Shown: in pieces, positions 1 through 9,104 of the stretch
Layout: each line of letters opens with the position of its first letter
How positions within the stretch are numbered: the stretch's first letter is position 1
Origin: CBDFMR01 sp965249765
Lineage (GTDB): Bacteria; Bacteroidota; Bacteroidia; Chitinophagales; Saprospiraceae
DNA: 64,000 bases
Assembly (NCBI GenBank): GCA_965249765.1
Contig: CBDFMR010000005.1
Coordinates: 2,108,001 to 2,172,000 of the forward strand
Direction of reading: 5' to 3'
The notes under the pieces: model-generated
What the model saw: the letters and a program-made list of their open reading frames with translations, nothing else
Databases searched by the model: none
Told to the model about the DNA's origin: nothing
Program-made: the position numbers and the translations under genes

Positions 1-2
1 TA

Positions 3-182
3 ATGGCAAGAATTGTAATGGTTCTCATAAGTAAAAGTCTTATCCCTAAATATGCTTCTAATCATGAAATAGCTGCCTGTCTATCTGGAATTCAAATGTC
101 TGTAAAAATAAAAGAAGCCATCCTGGGGGAGATAGCTTCTAAATCGAAAAGCATGAAAAAACTATTACTTACTACTCATTAA
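3..182 (+). other. Possible 3' end of an open frame, unrecognised
   Basis: A frame open from the window edge ends at TAA 180-182 and gives about 59 residues. The C-terminal part is Lys-rich (many K around residues 40-55). I do not recognise it. The frame may continue upstream of the window, so the ATG at position 3 need not be a start. It could equally be a chance open frame beside the decarboxylase operon. Confidence 0.2.
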
Positions 183-442
183 GCTGTCCATTTATTGTCT
201 CTTAATAAGATAATTGTTATCATATTAAGAATAAATATAATATGTTTTTAATAGAAATGCAAGTTGATGCTATCCAAGTGTATATACAAATTGCACCATT
301 CTCTGTTACTTTCATACCTCATCTTGAAATTTAAGGGCCTCACATACCCTAGCCCTAAAGGAATCTACCCCACCGATAAAGATTGATATAGCTCAAAAAA
401 GTGCAATATGTTATACACACCTATCCAAAAGGTGAATATATT
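183..442. other. Intergenic region downstream of oadB
   Basis: About 260 AT-rich bases between the edge frame and the end of the oadB remnant. I see no RNA gene, no repeat, and no convincing terminator. A weak AGGGC/GCCCT pair near 331-356 is too short to call. Confidence 0.4.
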
Positions 443-1637
443 CTACGATGCAAATGTGATAAGTACTCCAGCAGCTATAGCCGAACCTATAACGCCGCTG
501 ATGTTGGAAGACATGGCGTACTGTAAAATATGGTTGGAAGGGTCATGCTTGAGTGCTATGTCATTCGCTACTCTTGATGCCATAGGCACAGCACTCAATC
601 CAGTCGCACCGATGAGAGAATTTATCTTTTTTGAAGAAAACAGATTGTAAATTTTTACCGCCATGATTCCACAGAAGATAGATATAGCGAAGGCAAAAAA
701 TCCACCGATGACGATCATGAGTGTCTCCTTATTCAGAAATGTTGTGGACGCCATAGTTGCACCTACGATGAGTCCAAGAAATATGGTCGAGGTGTTCATG
801 ATGGTGTCGGAAGCTGCGGTCATTAAGCGATGAGTGTCCTTTCCTATCTCTTTTACCAGATTGCCCAATAGCAAGAATCCTACCAGTGGTACTGATGAAG
901 GAACGAGAATTGCCACTATTGTGATTAAGACAATGGGAAAAAGAATCTTCAAGACTTTAATGTTCTTGATCTCCGTCTTACCAGCAGATTTGTCCTGAGC
1001 TTTCATATTGATCTTAGGCTCTTTCTTAGCCATAGAAAATCTTACAATCAATGGGATGATGATAGGGACTAGTGCCATATATGAGTAGGCTGCGATGGCA
1101 ATGGGACCGAGTAATTCAGGTGCTAGGATGATAGCGGTGTAAATGGCGGTAGGACCGTCAGCACCACCAATGATACCGAGAGCTGAAGCTTGCTTAAGGG
1201 TAAAGCCAAAATAGACCGCCGATATGAGCACAGTGAAAATGCCTATCTGCGCAGCAGCTCCAAACATGGCGAGTCGTAGATTCCGTAGCATAGGACCAAA
1301 GTCTGTCATGGCACCTACACCCATGAAGATCAGCGGAGGAAGCAATCCTGTTTTTATCAATGCGTAATAGAGAATTGTCATGATATTGGATGACTTAGCT
1401 ATCTACTATCAGTGACATTTTTTCAAAAGTGACATCAGAGATAACATCCATGTTTCCTCCAGAAAAATTGGCGAGAAGAATACCGAAAGCAATAGGAACA
1501 AGTAGTAGAGGTTCGTATTTTTTCTTAATACCCAAGTAGAGCATAACAAAAGACAAGAAAAGCATAATCAGCGTCATTGGCCCAGATGCCAGTTCGCCAA
1601 AAGCTGTCATTTCTATAAGTTTGCGGAGAATGTCCAT
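443..1637 (-). pseudogene. oadB: Na+-translocating decarboxylase beta subunit, frameshifted
   Basis: Beta subunits of the OadB/GcdB/MmdB family are polytopic membrane proteins that couple decarboxylation of a biotin-bound carboxyl group to Na+ export. The product is split in two. The first part (start ATG 1637, the second Met of the frame) carries the N-terminal helix and a YLGIKKKYEPLLLVPIAFG-type segment and stops at TAA 1395-1397. The second part, in the +1 frame, runs 1381 to 443 and holds PPLIFMGVGAMTDFGP, the family signature GIIGGADGPTAIY and the C-terminal membrane helices. Skipping one base at AGC-TAA rejoins the two, giving about 397 residues, the normal length. The gene follows oadA with almost no gap. 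The break is either a real mutation or a one-base consensus error; both halves otherwise look conserved. Confidence 0.85.
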
Positions 1638-1640
1638 CAC

Positions 1641-3512
1641 TTACACCAGTTTTATCAGATAATCATCCTCTTCAATGTCTTGTCCATCCATGACAAGAAT
1701 TTCAGTCACAGTTCCACTTTTAGCTGATTTGATGGCATTGATAACTTTCATGGCTTCCACGTAAGCCAAGGTGTCTCCAGGCTTTACCTTATCACCAACT
1801 TTCACAGGGGTTTCACGAGTCTCTTTGGTCAGGAAAAATTTTCCTTCAACCGGCACTGTGATAAAGGTTCCTTGAGCATCTACGGGCAGATTGATCTCGC
1901 TATGAGCGATTTTTGGCGTTTCAGCTTTAGTACTAGAATCTATAGTATCATAATCCACCTCTACATCATAGGTCTTACCATTGACGCTCACCGATATCTT
2001 AGTTGGAAGTTGGTCGGTAGATAATGTGTTGCTAGAAAGATTGGCTTGATCGATTCTTCTCTTGGCAATTTCTTCAAGGAATTTTTCTTTAGCTTTCCCT
2101 GACTTAAAATCTTCGTATTGAGGTGGATGCATGGCGTATTTGAGCAGCTCTTCATTGTCTTCACCTTGATCCCAATCTTTCTCCTTCATCTTGGCTCTAA
2201 AGTTATCCAATACATCAGGGTAGAGTTCCTGAGGATTTCCGGTAAAAAATTCTCTGCTTTGAGTATTGGCGAGGTTTAGAATTTTTGCATCTACCGGGCC
2301 AAGTAATTTTCCTGATTTACCCAGCAGCATCCCCCAAGTATTCTCATCTATCATGCTCCATCTGGCTTTTCCCTTGGTCATTTGCATTACATTCATCAAG
2401 GCAAGATTCTTGACGTATTGACTAAAAGGTGTAACCAAAGGAGGATATCCCAGCATTGGCCAGATGTATTTAACCTCGTCAAACAGTTTTAGGAGAAGCT
2501 CCTCTTGAGATATATTGTCCTTACCATTCTTATCGAGCCACTTATTGAGACTCTTGGCATTATTTTCAAGATCTGCCATTAGACTGCCCATCATACCTCC
2601 TGGTAGCCCTGGACCTATGATAAGAGAATTCATGAATCTATTTCGTGGATTAATGTAAAGACCGAGAAAGTCATCAATGAAAGACTGTGACATTTGTCTC
2701 ACTTCCATATAGACCTTCATGTTGATATCTGGGTTGTGAAAACCTGCGTCTTTCAACATGGCATGTATAGTCAATAAATCGGCGTGTCCTGTTCCCCAGC
2801 TAAGAGAGGTTCCATTCCGACATCAATGATGTCAGCTCCATTCCTTGCGGCCTCTAGCGACGAGGCTACACTAAATCCAGGTGTGGAGTGTCCGTGGTAT
2901 TGTATAAGCACGAGGGGATGTCTCTTCCTGATGCCTTTAACTATTTTCCCTATAGAAACAGGTCGACCAATGCTTGCCATATCCTTGATGCATATTTCTT
3001 CAGCACCAAAGTCTATATAGCTGTCGGCCAATTGAACATAATATTCCACCGTGTGTATGGGAGAGTAAGTAAGGCTCAAGGCACCCTAGGGGACCATCCC
3101 TCCTTCTTTGGCAAATTGAAGGGAAGGCTGAAGGTTCTGAGGATTATTGAGTCCATCAAAGCTCCTGGAAATGTCCGTTCCTTGCTTCTTTTTACTTTAA
3201 ACATGAGCTGCCGTACATCGGATCCTACAGGGCTCATTCTTATTCCATTCAATCCTCTTTTCAGCATTTGAGTTTGGATTCCCGCATCATTGAAAGGTTG
3301 TGTCCAATTTCTTACCGCGATATTTGGGTTTTCTCCAAAGAGTAAATTTACCTGCTCAAATCCTCCACCATTGGTTTCGACACGAGAAAAACATCCTATA
3401 GCAATGATGGGGTCGGCCACCTGGCATAGCTGATCGACTCTCGGTACGTACTTTTACCAGACGACTGCCACATGTCTCTATAGACCAAGGCCAACTTGAT
3501 TTCCTTTGCCAT
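1641..3512 (-). pseudogene. oadA: Decarboxylase alpha subunit (carboxyltransferase-biotin), broken
   Basis: The alpha subunit of oxaloacetate decarboxylase-type enzymes transfers the carboxyl group to a C-terminal biotin. The start ATG at 3510-3512 overlaps the oadG stop (TAATG). Read across frames the protein begins MAKEIKLALVYRDMWQSS, then shows ARVETNGG-type substrate-site sequence (as SRVETNGGGFEQVNLL), an IKDM lysine motif, a YHGHS metal-site motif and a C-terminal biotinyl motif EAMKV near 1752. Four lesions are visible: a frameshift near 3425-3445, a second near 3190 in an A-rich run, a TAG near 3086 where the family usually has Gln (VPxG), and a net +2 shift near 2785 in a CTCTCT run. 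Several independent lesions suggest true decay, but sequence error is not excluded. The 377-residue C-terminal piece (1641-2774) is intact. Confidence 0.88.
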
Positions 3513-3772
3513 TATCTTTCCTTTATAGATTTGATTATTCCCTTACCGCCAGTGATTCTTGCTACTACTTCATTTATAACGGTTTCTATTTCATCTCTAT
3601 CACTTGGAAGCGATGGGTCAGAGATTGTCCGAGTAGGCTGTGGTGCAGGAATCCATTTATTGACAGAGTAGATGAGTACTTTACTAGCAATAATGAGGAG
3701 TGTGAGAATGACCATCACAGTAGTCATCCCGATAATCATCAAAACAAATGCATTCTCTAAACTTATTTCCAT
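3512..3772 (-). CDS. oadG: Decarboxylase gamma subunit, OadG-like
   Basis: An 86-residue protein with one N-terminal membrane helix (residues about 8-33) followed by a Pro-rich linker and a charged C-terminus. This is the plan of OadG, which anchors and assembles the Na+-pumping decarboxylase complex. It is first in the operon, overlaps the oadA start by one base (TAATG), and is intact although the two catalytic genes behind it are broken. Assignment rests on size, topology and position, since gamma subunits are poorly conserved. Confidence 0.75.
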   Translation of the reverse strand: MEISLENAFVLMIIGMTTVMVILTLLIIASKVLIYSVNKWIPAPQPTRTISDPSLPSDRDEIETVINEVVARITGGKGIIKSIKER

Positions 3773-3801
3773 AATAGTTTCCTATACCAACCATTAATAC
3801 C

Positions 3802-3992
3802 TTAGGGTACCTCTATATACCCCATTCACTAGTTGAACAAAATCCCAATGAGATTTCTAATTAATTTTTTTGACTTCATACTTCGTTAAATTTCAGTCGA
3901 ATAGCAAAGGCTATGTTCCCTCAATTTGCCTTGTCTAAAGCCAAAATAATTTAATTTCAACTTAATTCAGTAGTAAATAGAGGTACCCCTTA
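3802..3992. repeat. MITE-like element with imperfect inverted ends
   Basis: The left end TTAGGGTACCTCTAT (3802-3816) is matched in inverted orientation by ATAGAGGTACCCCTTAA (3976-3992). Further partial pairing follows inward (AGTTGAA near 3831 against TTCAAC near 3956). The roughly 150-base interior has no open frame. The design is that of a small non-autonomous transposable element or a long imperfect hairpin in front of the decaying oad operon. No target duplication could be fixed. Confidence 0.45.
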
Positions 3993-4148
3993 ATAATTGT
4001 GCCAATTTCCATTTCTTTTGAAGTCGGACCGTCGGAGGGGCTACAAGTTATCGCATATCGGAATTATAATCTAAAAATTTCATTAGTTTTTTACACACGA
4101 TAATTTCAATTTATTGCGCCGAATGAGCAATAAAATCACTATTGATTC

Positions 4149-4156
4149 TAATTTTG
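4149..4156 (+). promoter_or_regulatory. Bacteroidota -7 box (TAATTTTG)
   Basis: A perfect TAnnTTTG lies 12 bases before the chosen start of the aspartate kinase gene. No -33 TTG was found at the usual spacing, so this is a partial promoter match. Confidence 0.4.
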
Positions 4157-4167
4157 TGTCCTTACAT

Positions 4168-5424
4168 ATGAAGGTAGATGTATATAAATTCGGAGGATCT
4201 TCCATTGCTAATACCGAAAGGATTAGGAATGTTGGAAAAATTTTAAAGGAGAGCAAGTGCAAGACATTGGTTGTTGTCTCTGCCTTGGGAAAGATGACTA
4301 ATAAATTTGAAACGATAGTCAAAGAGCATTATGATGGAAGCAAGGCTTTAAATATCCTTGAAGAGATCAAGGGCAACCATTATTTGTTGTGTGAGGAATT
4401 GCTTCAGAACCCGGAGCCTACAAAGACTAAGATTAATGATCTTGCTATCGAGATAGAGTGGATACTGGAAGATGAGAAACAGCCTTCTTACGATTATTCT
4501 TATGACCAGATTGTCTCTATGGGAGAGATGTTTTCCACTACAATAGTTGCAGATTATTTAGTAGAGTTAGGATTAAATGTCAGATGGATTGATGTCAGAG
4601 GTGTGATAATGACCAATAATCGCTATCGGGATGCTGACGTAGATTGGGAGATAACAGGAAATAATATAAAATCTGTGAAGACTAAATTTGATGAGGCAGA
4701 CATCATTATCACTCAGGGTTTTATTGGAAGTACATCGGAAAATGATACGACGACCTTGGGCAGAGAAGGTTCAGATTATACAGCTGCCATATTCAGTTAT
4801 TGGCTGGATGCGGAGACTATGACCGTTTGGAAGGATGTGCGGGGAGTGTTAAACTGTGATCCAGCTCGATTTGAGGATACACGATTAATAGAAAAAGTAT
4901 CATACAAGGAGGCAATAGAGATGGCTTATTATGGTGCAAAGATAATCCACCCTAAGACTATCAAGCCTTTACAGAACAAGAACATTCCACTGCATGTAAG
5001 ATCTTTCATTGATATAGAGAATGAAGGTACGCTTGTTTCGTCATTAGATGCCGTGGAGTATCCTCCTGTGGTATCTATTCACGATGACCAGATGCTTTTG
5101 AAAATTTCGTCATTAAATTTTTCATTTATTGAGGAATCACAAATAAGTGAGATCTTCACAGGAATATCAGATGCTAGGATGAAGGTGAGACTCGTGCGCA
5201 ATACTGCAATCTCCCTTGGTGTATGTTCCGATGACAGTATGACCAAGGTCAAGGAATTGGAAAGCAAGCTAGGAGAGCAATACAAAATTGATGTCGAAAG
5301 AGAACTACAACTGGTCACGATCAGGTATTTTGATGCTCCTACTTACAAAGTCCTTACAGAGGGTAAAGAAATTATACTCGAGGAAAGACTGAAAGATACG
5401 CTTAGGTTTATAGCAAGAACATAG
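4168..5424 (+). CDS. lysC: Aspartate kinase
   Basis: Phosphorylates L-aspartate, the first step to lysine, threonine and methionine. I start it at ATG 4168 (MKVDVYKFGGSS), because the KFGGSS nucleotide-binding motif should lie within the first ten or so residues; an upstream TTG/ATG adds 18 unconserved residues. Other signatures are VVSALGKMTN, GFIGS, the GREGSDYTAA substrate loop and VWKDVRGVLNCDP. The C-terminal 130 residues form the ACT regulatory region expected of a monofunctional, probably allosterically controlled kinase. Length (about 418 residues) is normal and no homoserine dehydrogenase is fused. The symbol is a family name; thrA-type naming is not supported. The next gene starts 2 bases after its stop. 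Confidence 0.88.
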   Translation: MKVDVYKFGGSSIANTERIRNVGKILKESKCKTLVVVSALGKMTNKFETIVKEHYDGSKALNILEEIKGNHYLLCEELLQNPEPTKTKINDLAIEIEWILEDEKQPSYDYSYDQIVSMGEMFSTTIVADYLVELGLNVRWIDVRGVIMTNNRYRDADVDWEITGNNIKSVKTKFDEADIIITQGFIGSTSENDTTTLGREGSDYTAAIFSYWLDAETMTVWKDVRGVLNCDPARFEDTRLIEKVSYKEAIEMAYYGAKIIHPKTIKPLQNKNIPLHVRSFIDIENEGTLVSSLDAVEYPPVVSIHDDQMLLKISSLNFSFIEESQISEIFTGISDARMKVRLVRNTAISLGVCSDDSMTKVKELESKLGEQYKIDVERELQLVTIRYFDAPTYKVLTEGKEIILEERLKDTLRFIART

Positions 5425-5426
5425 AT

Positions 5427-5924
5427 ATGACAAAGAAAGATTTACCTATAGAAGCACAAAAGTTTATTCAAGGCATATCTAGTCGACCTCGATTCTTGTA
5501 TTGGTCCTTGGTCAAGTTGCCATCCTTGTTTTTTTGGCGTGTAAAGCTTGATCACCTTGATGAAGAGATATGTACAGTTTCAATTACATTTAGGCGAAGC
5601 ACCCAGAATCCATTCAGGTCTATTTACTTTGCTGCGCAGGCTGGTGCCGGGGAATTGTCGACAGGATTGCTGGTACAAACGCATATCATGGGCAAGGGCA
5701 GATGGTCCATGCTCGTTGTCAAAACCGAGATAGAATTTTTTAAAAAAGCCACAGGCCGTATTGTATTTTCATGTAACGAGGGGACTCTTGTAACAGAATC
5801 AATCGCACGTAGTCTAGAATCAAGAGAACCTCAGCAATTTATAATGACGTCCATTGGAAAAAATGATGAAGGCACTCTAGTGACGAAGATGAAACTGACT
5901 TGGTCTGTAAAGAGAAAGGAGTAA
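5427..5924 (+). CDS. DUF4442 hotdog-fold protein, putative thioesterase
   Basis: A 165-residue protein with the DUF4442 signature of an N-terminal helix, a paired-strand region and NPFRSIYFAAQAGAGEL, where the hotdog helix sits in this family. Relatives are annotated as acyl-CoA thioesterase-like, but substrate is unknown. It starts two bases after the aspartate kinase stop, so the two are probably co-transcribed. It meets the toxin gene tail to tail at 5924/5927. Confidence 0.7.
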   Translation: MTKKDLPIEAQKFIQGISSRPRFLYWSLVKLPSLFFWRVKLDHLDEEICTVSITFRRSTQNPFRSIYFAAQAGAGELSTGLLVQTHIMGKGRWSMLVVKTEIEFFKKATGRIVFSCNEGTLVTESIARSLESREPQQFIMTSIGKNDEGTLVTKMKLTWSVKRKE

Positions 5925-5926
5925 GA

Positions 5927-6355
5927 CTATTTTATCTTAAAAGGATTGAAGATTTGCAAGCCAGATATAACATGATCATGATGCATATCTTCGGTCAAAA
6001 CTCTAGAACAATTTCCGCGAATGGCGGCTGCAAGTATCAAACAGTCCCAAAAACTATATTTGTAAAGCACATGTAGATCGATAGCTTCTACAATGATCGT
6101 TGGATCATTTCCTACAACTTCAAATCCATTCATTCCGTTGATGACTTCTTTGACCTTTAATGGGTCGATTTTAAATTTAGAAATCATCACATAAGATAAT
6201 TCTTTCAAGACTTGAGTGGAAATGACGAAACTAATGTTGTCCTTACCAGTGGAAAGAATATTATGGCAAACCGTTCGTTTTTCAAAATCAGTATCATCGA
6301 TGCAGTAGATTAAGAAATTCGTATCAAGAAAGACCTTTTCGGTTGTAGATTTCAT
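5927..6355 (-). CDS. PIN-domain toxin, VapC-like
   Basis: A 142-residue PIN-domain ribonuclease, presumed Mg2+-dependent endoRNase toxin. Acidic residues expected for the active site are visible: D11 in FLDTNFLIY, E52 in LKELSYV, D104 in SFWDCLIL and an acidic patch TEDMHHD. I choose ATG 6355 (MKSTTEKVFLDTN) instead of the longer frame, since the first PIN strand should be close to the N-terminus. The gene overlaps the antitoxin by about 30 bases, typical of translational coupling in type II modules. Confidence 0.8.
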   Translation of the reverse strand: MKSTTEKVFLDTNFLIYCIDDTDFEKRTVCHNILSTGKDNISFVISTQVLKELSYVMISKFKIDPLKVKEVINGMNGFEVVGNDPTIIVEAIDLHVLYKYSFWDCLILAAAIRGNCSRVLTEDMHHDHVISGLQIFNPFKIK

Positions 6356-6557
6356 TTCTGTTCCAATTCCATTTCTTTGAAGGTGCCAGTTCATTACATT
6401 GACTGAGAAACAAGTCAATTGCATCTTTGGACTCGCTATTTACTGTCTTGCATAGTAATTGCCTTATAAATGTATTTAGAGTGGTACCGTGCTTTTTGGC
6501 ATATTCTCTACTTTGCTTTAGTAGATCATCTGGAATAGATAGGGTTACGTTTTTCAT
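6324..6557 (-). CDS. Ribbon-helix-helix antitoxin, VapB-like
   Basis: A 77-residue protein beginning MKNVTLSIPDDLLKQSREYA, the beta strand plus helix of ribbon-helix-helix DNA-binding antitoxins, with a helix-turn-helix part around TTLNTFIRQLL. The C-terminal half is Trp/Asn-rich (WNWNRNE) and probably wraps the PIN toxin. It precedes and overlaps the toxin gene. A perfect 13-base palindrome just upstream is the likely operator for autoregulation. Confidence 0.78.
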   Translation of the reverse strand: MKNVTLSIPDDLLKQSREYAKKHGTTLNTFIRQLLCKTVNSESKDAIDLFLSQCNELAPSKKWNWNRNEIYNRKGLS

Positions 6558-6559
6558 TG

Positions 6560-6572
6560 CACATAATATGTG
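6560..6572. promoter_or_regulatory. Palindromic operator candidate of the toxin-antitoxin operon
   Basis: CACATAATATGTG is a perfect palindrome around a central A. It lies two bases upstream of the antitoxin start and next to a TATATTTG -7 box on the minus strand (6575-6582), so it would cover the transcription start. Binding by the RHH antitoxin is inferred. Confidence 0.5.
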
Positions 6573-6574
6573 TA

Positions 6575-6582
6575 CAAATATA
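6575..6582 (-). promoter_or_regulatory. Bacteroidota -7 box (TATATTTG) for the toxin-antitoxin operon
   Basis: Perfect TAnnTTTG on the minus strand, 18 bases before the antitoxin ATG. No convincing -33 TTG at the usual distance. Confidence 0.45.
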
Positions 6583-6704
6583 TAACATAGATAGTATTGG
6601 AAAAGTTCTATGAAGCTCCAACTCGTCGCTTGAGTTCAACATAGTTCACAATTAGAATAGCTCTAGAGACCAAAAAGGAAATATTTTAGCAAAAAAACAT
6701 CAAA

Positions 6705-7727
6705 TCAAGCCGCTCTCTTCATCCTCTTGTACATACGATATGTTATCATTTGCTGAGACTCCTCATCCCATAGTTTGTTGAACCTAAGCTTTAGGCTCTG
6801 CCAGAAGGTGACTGTAGTCGCGTACTTGCTCAATACTGGATTTTCCTTATAGCATCTTTCTAGCTTATAGTTGGGTATACGATGATTAAGGTGATGAATG
6901 TGATGGAATCCTATATTTCCGGTGAGCCATTGAAAGATCTTTGGTAGTTTGTAATAGGATGCTCCTTTAATGCAGGCGAGAAGGTAATCCCATTTATCTT
7001 TCCATTGCATGTAAGAGTCATCATGCTGATGTTGTACATAGAAGAACCAAAAGGCGATAATACTAAAGAGACCTACACATGTAAGATGTATTAATAGAAA
7101 TGACTTCCATCCGATGAGGTAGCAGAGGAATAGATAGAAACCGACAAGGGCCAAATTATTCAATTGCTGGGACAACGCCTTTTTTTTAATTGACTTAATA
7201 TTTATTTGAGGAATTCTTACCGCGATGTATGTGTAAAACAGTGGAACTACAACAAATAATACTAAGGGGTGGCGGAATACGTGATAGCGAATTTTTTTAA
7301 TCTTAGATAGAGCCTGATACTCGGCTACCGTTAAAAAATCTATGTCACCTACGTTGCGGTGCTCCAGTTGACCCGTATGAGCATGATGATATGTATGCGT
7401 TCTTGCCCAGTAAGAATACGGGATGGTACTAAAAAGACTACAGAAAAATCCTACGACATTATTCCATCTTTTTGATTTGAAAAATGAATTGTGCCCACAA
7501 TCATGCTGGATAATAAAGATTCTGACCATGAAGAATGACGCTATAATGCTTATCAATGCAGTAAGCCAGTAAGAATACCTTAGTGAAAAGTACATAGCTA
7601 CCCACAGACCTACAAATGGTAAGAATGTGTTGAGTAATTGGATGATTGCTTTAGAGCCCTGAGGTGCATATTTGCTGACGATAATTGGCCAGGATTTTAA
7701 CTCTTCTTTGATCTTTTCGTCGCTCAT
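6705..7727 (-). CDS. Membrane fatty-acid desaturase
   Basis: A 340-residue integral membrane di-iron desaturase that puts a double bond in an acyl chain of a membrane lipid or acyl thioester. The three histidine boxes are visible: HDCGH (75-79), HTYHH (111-115) and HHIHH near residue 275, with further His in HQHDD. Hydrophobic segments lie around 30-72, 90-108, 150-170 and 190-235. Regioselectivity cannot be read from sequence. The gene stands alone, with an insertion sequence immediately upstream of its promoter region, which could influence its expression. Confidence 0.85.
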   Translation of the reverse strand: MSDEKIKEELKSWPIIVSKYAPQGSKAIIQLLNTFLPFVGLWVAMYFSLRYSYWLTALISIIASFFMVRIFIIQHDCGHNSFFKSKRWNNVVGFFCSLFSTIPYSYWARTHTYHHAHTGQLEHRNVGDIDFLTVAEYQALSKIKKIRYHVFRHPLVLFVVVPLFYTYIAVRIPQINIKSIKKKALSQQLNNLALVGFYLFLCYLIGWKSFLLIHLTCVGLFSIIAFWFFYVQHQHDDSYMQWKDKWDYLLACIKGASYYKLPKIFQWLTGNIGFHHIHHLNHRIPNYKLERCYKENPVLSKYATTVTFWQSLKLRFNKLWDEESQQMITYRMYKRMKRAA

Positions 7728-7797
7728 AATAACTAGAATTTAGAACCCGCTAAGTTAGCTATTATTCATGTCATCTTCTGCTTAATTGTTAATAAAG

Positions 7798-9064
7798 TGT
7801 ATTTCAAATTGCACAATTAAGCTGCATTAGCTATGACGGTCTTGATGACCTCCCAAGCTCCGCTATGCTTGTAGCATCTTAAGTTAGCCATAGCATTTGC
7901 ACCATTGATAGACCACTTTTGTCCTGACAACTTCATTCTTTGCTGAATCACACTTCTATGTGCAGCTTCGATGGGCCCCGATCCGATCAGCAATCCTTTT
8001 TTGCGATATGATTTATACATCATTCGATCTTCATGTTCGATATAATAATCAATGGCCTTTTGTTTGGCAATTTTGGCTTGATCACTTCTTGATCTAATAC
8101 ATTTTAGTACTTCAATAACTTGATCTACTTGGTTATTAAGTAGTTTTTCTTTTTGTTTTTTAAGCCATTGCATTCTATCCTGATCTTGGCTAAATTGATA
8201 TTTGGCAAACAAAACCAATTTTTCCTTTGCATGGTAATAGTCCAATATTTGAATAGCCCCAGGGTAATTATCCTCTGCCCAATTCCATATCCATTTTGCT
8301 CCATCACCCAATATTACCATATTTCGATAGTGGACTAAGAATCGTTCAAGTTTAGGAAAAAATTTATCTACGCTGCCCAAATGACTAACATAGATCGATC
8401 GCAATATCTCCCTTCTATCTTGTTGGATATAAACCAATTGGCTATCTAAAAATATTCTCGCCATTTTCATCTCTCGCCATTTATCTTCTCGCGTAAACAC
8501 CATTGAACCATCCATCATAACATAGCTGTAATCTTCCTTGTCTTTGGGTTCTATACTCGGAAGTACCTCTTCACAGTTGGCTTCTATCAAGGGATCCATC
8601 AGACCTCCATAATAGTTACTCACTCGCTGTACTTGACACGGTGCTATTTCAACATCTATCAACTCTTTGATTAACTCTGTGACTTCCTGATAAACTAGGG
8701 CTTGACCCATGTTGGATAGTACCACCCGCATTCGTTCGCTAATCCCAAACCGAGAAGTCCCTTTGCATAAAATATGATCTTTCTTCAATCTGACTTTACC
8801 CAGACTTATCAGTACTTTTTTTTGAATTGCGGCTCTTTGGTAATTTACCCGAAGACTCCTCAAGTAAACCAAGTGTAAATTGTCTGCCAATGTCTAATAG
8901 ACCTTCTTCGTACTCTATTGATGAGCTAATCTGATCTTGAGTCTTTACAAATTGGGTCACTTCTTCTCTTACTGCTTCTAGGATGGAATCTACTATGTGC
9001 TTCGTTTCCATCTTATTATTTTTTGGTGACCCTAAGTTACCCGTTTTGTGCATTTTGAAATACA
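7798..9064. mobile_element. ISKra4-type insertion sequence
   Basis: A 1267-base element bounded by 19-base inverted repeats: TGTATTTCAAATTGCACAA at 7798-7816 and its complement with one mismatch at 9046-9064. The left repeat touches the transposase stop codon and the right one overlaps the first codons of the upstream frame. A clear target-site duplication was not found; TAATAAA occurs outside both ends but at different distances (7790-7796 and 9068-9074). It lies between the desaturase and SDR genes. Confidence 0.75.
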
Positions 9065-9065
9065 T
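7817..9065 (-). CDS. ISKra4-type transposase in two overlapping frames
   Basis: Two overlapping frames make one transposase. The first (9065-8796) gives an 89-residue N-terminal part; the second (read from about 8820 to 7817) carries the catalytic region with VMMDGSMV, ILGDGAKWIWN, ILDYYHAKEKL and the C-terminal GSGPIEAAHRSVIQQRMK...GQKWS...NLR block typical of ISKra4 relatives. The frames join at a run of eight A (T8 on the plus strand, 8816-8823), where a +1 shift, or transcripts with one A fewer or two more, restores a protein of about 400 residues. This may be programmed slippage, as in many insertion sequences, or inactivation. A TTG at 8890 is not needed as a start. Confidence 0.75.
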
Positions 9066-9104
9066 ACTAATAAACTCTCACATGAAGTGTCCTCAATGTC
9101 ATCA

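Larger units (their letters stand above)
3773..4167. other. Divergent intergenic region between oadG and aspartate kinase
   Basis: About 395 AT-rich bases between divergent genes. It holds the 191-base inverted-repeat element listed separately and a -7 box for the aspartate kinase gene. No RNA gene was recognised. A short direct repeat GTCGGA lies near 4023-4036. Confidence 0.5.

Noticed and set aside
8796..8890. TTG at 8890 as an independent start for the second transposase frame
   Set aside because: The frame overlap and the A8 run fit a shift from the upstream frame better; the TTG-derived N-terminus would be translated from out-of-frame sequence.
7790..9074. TAATAAA as target duplication of the insertion sequence
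   Set aside because: It sits one base from the left end but three bases from the right end, in AT-rich DNA where it may be chance.
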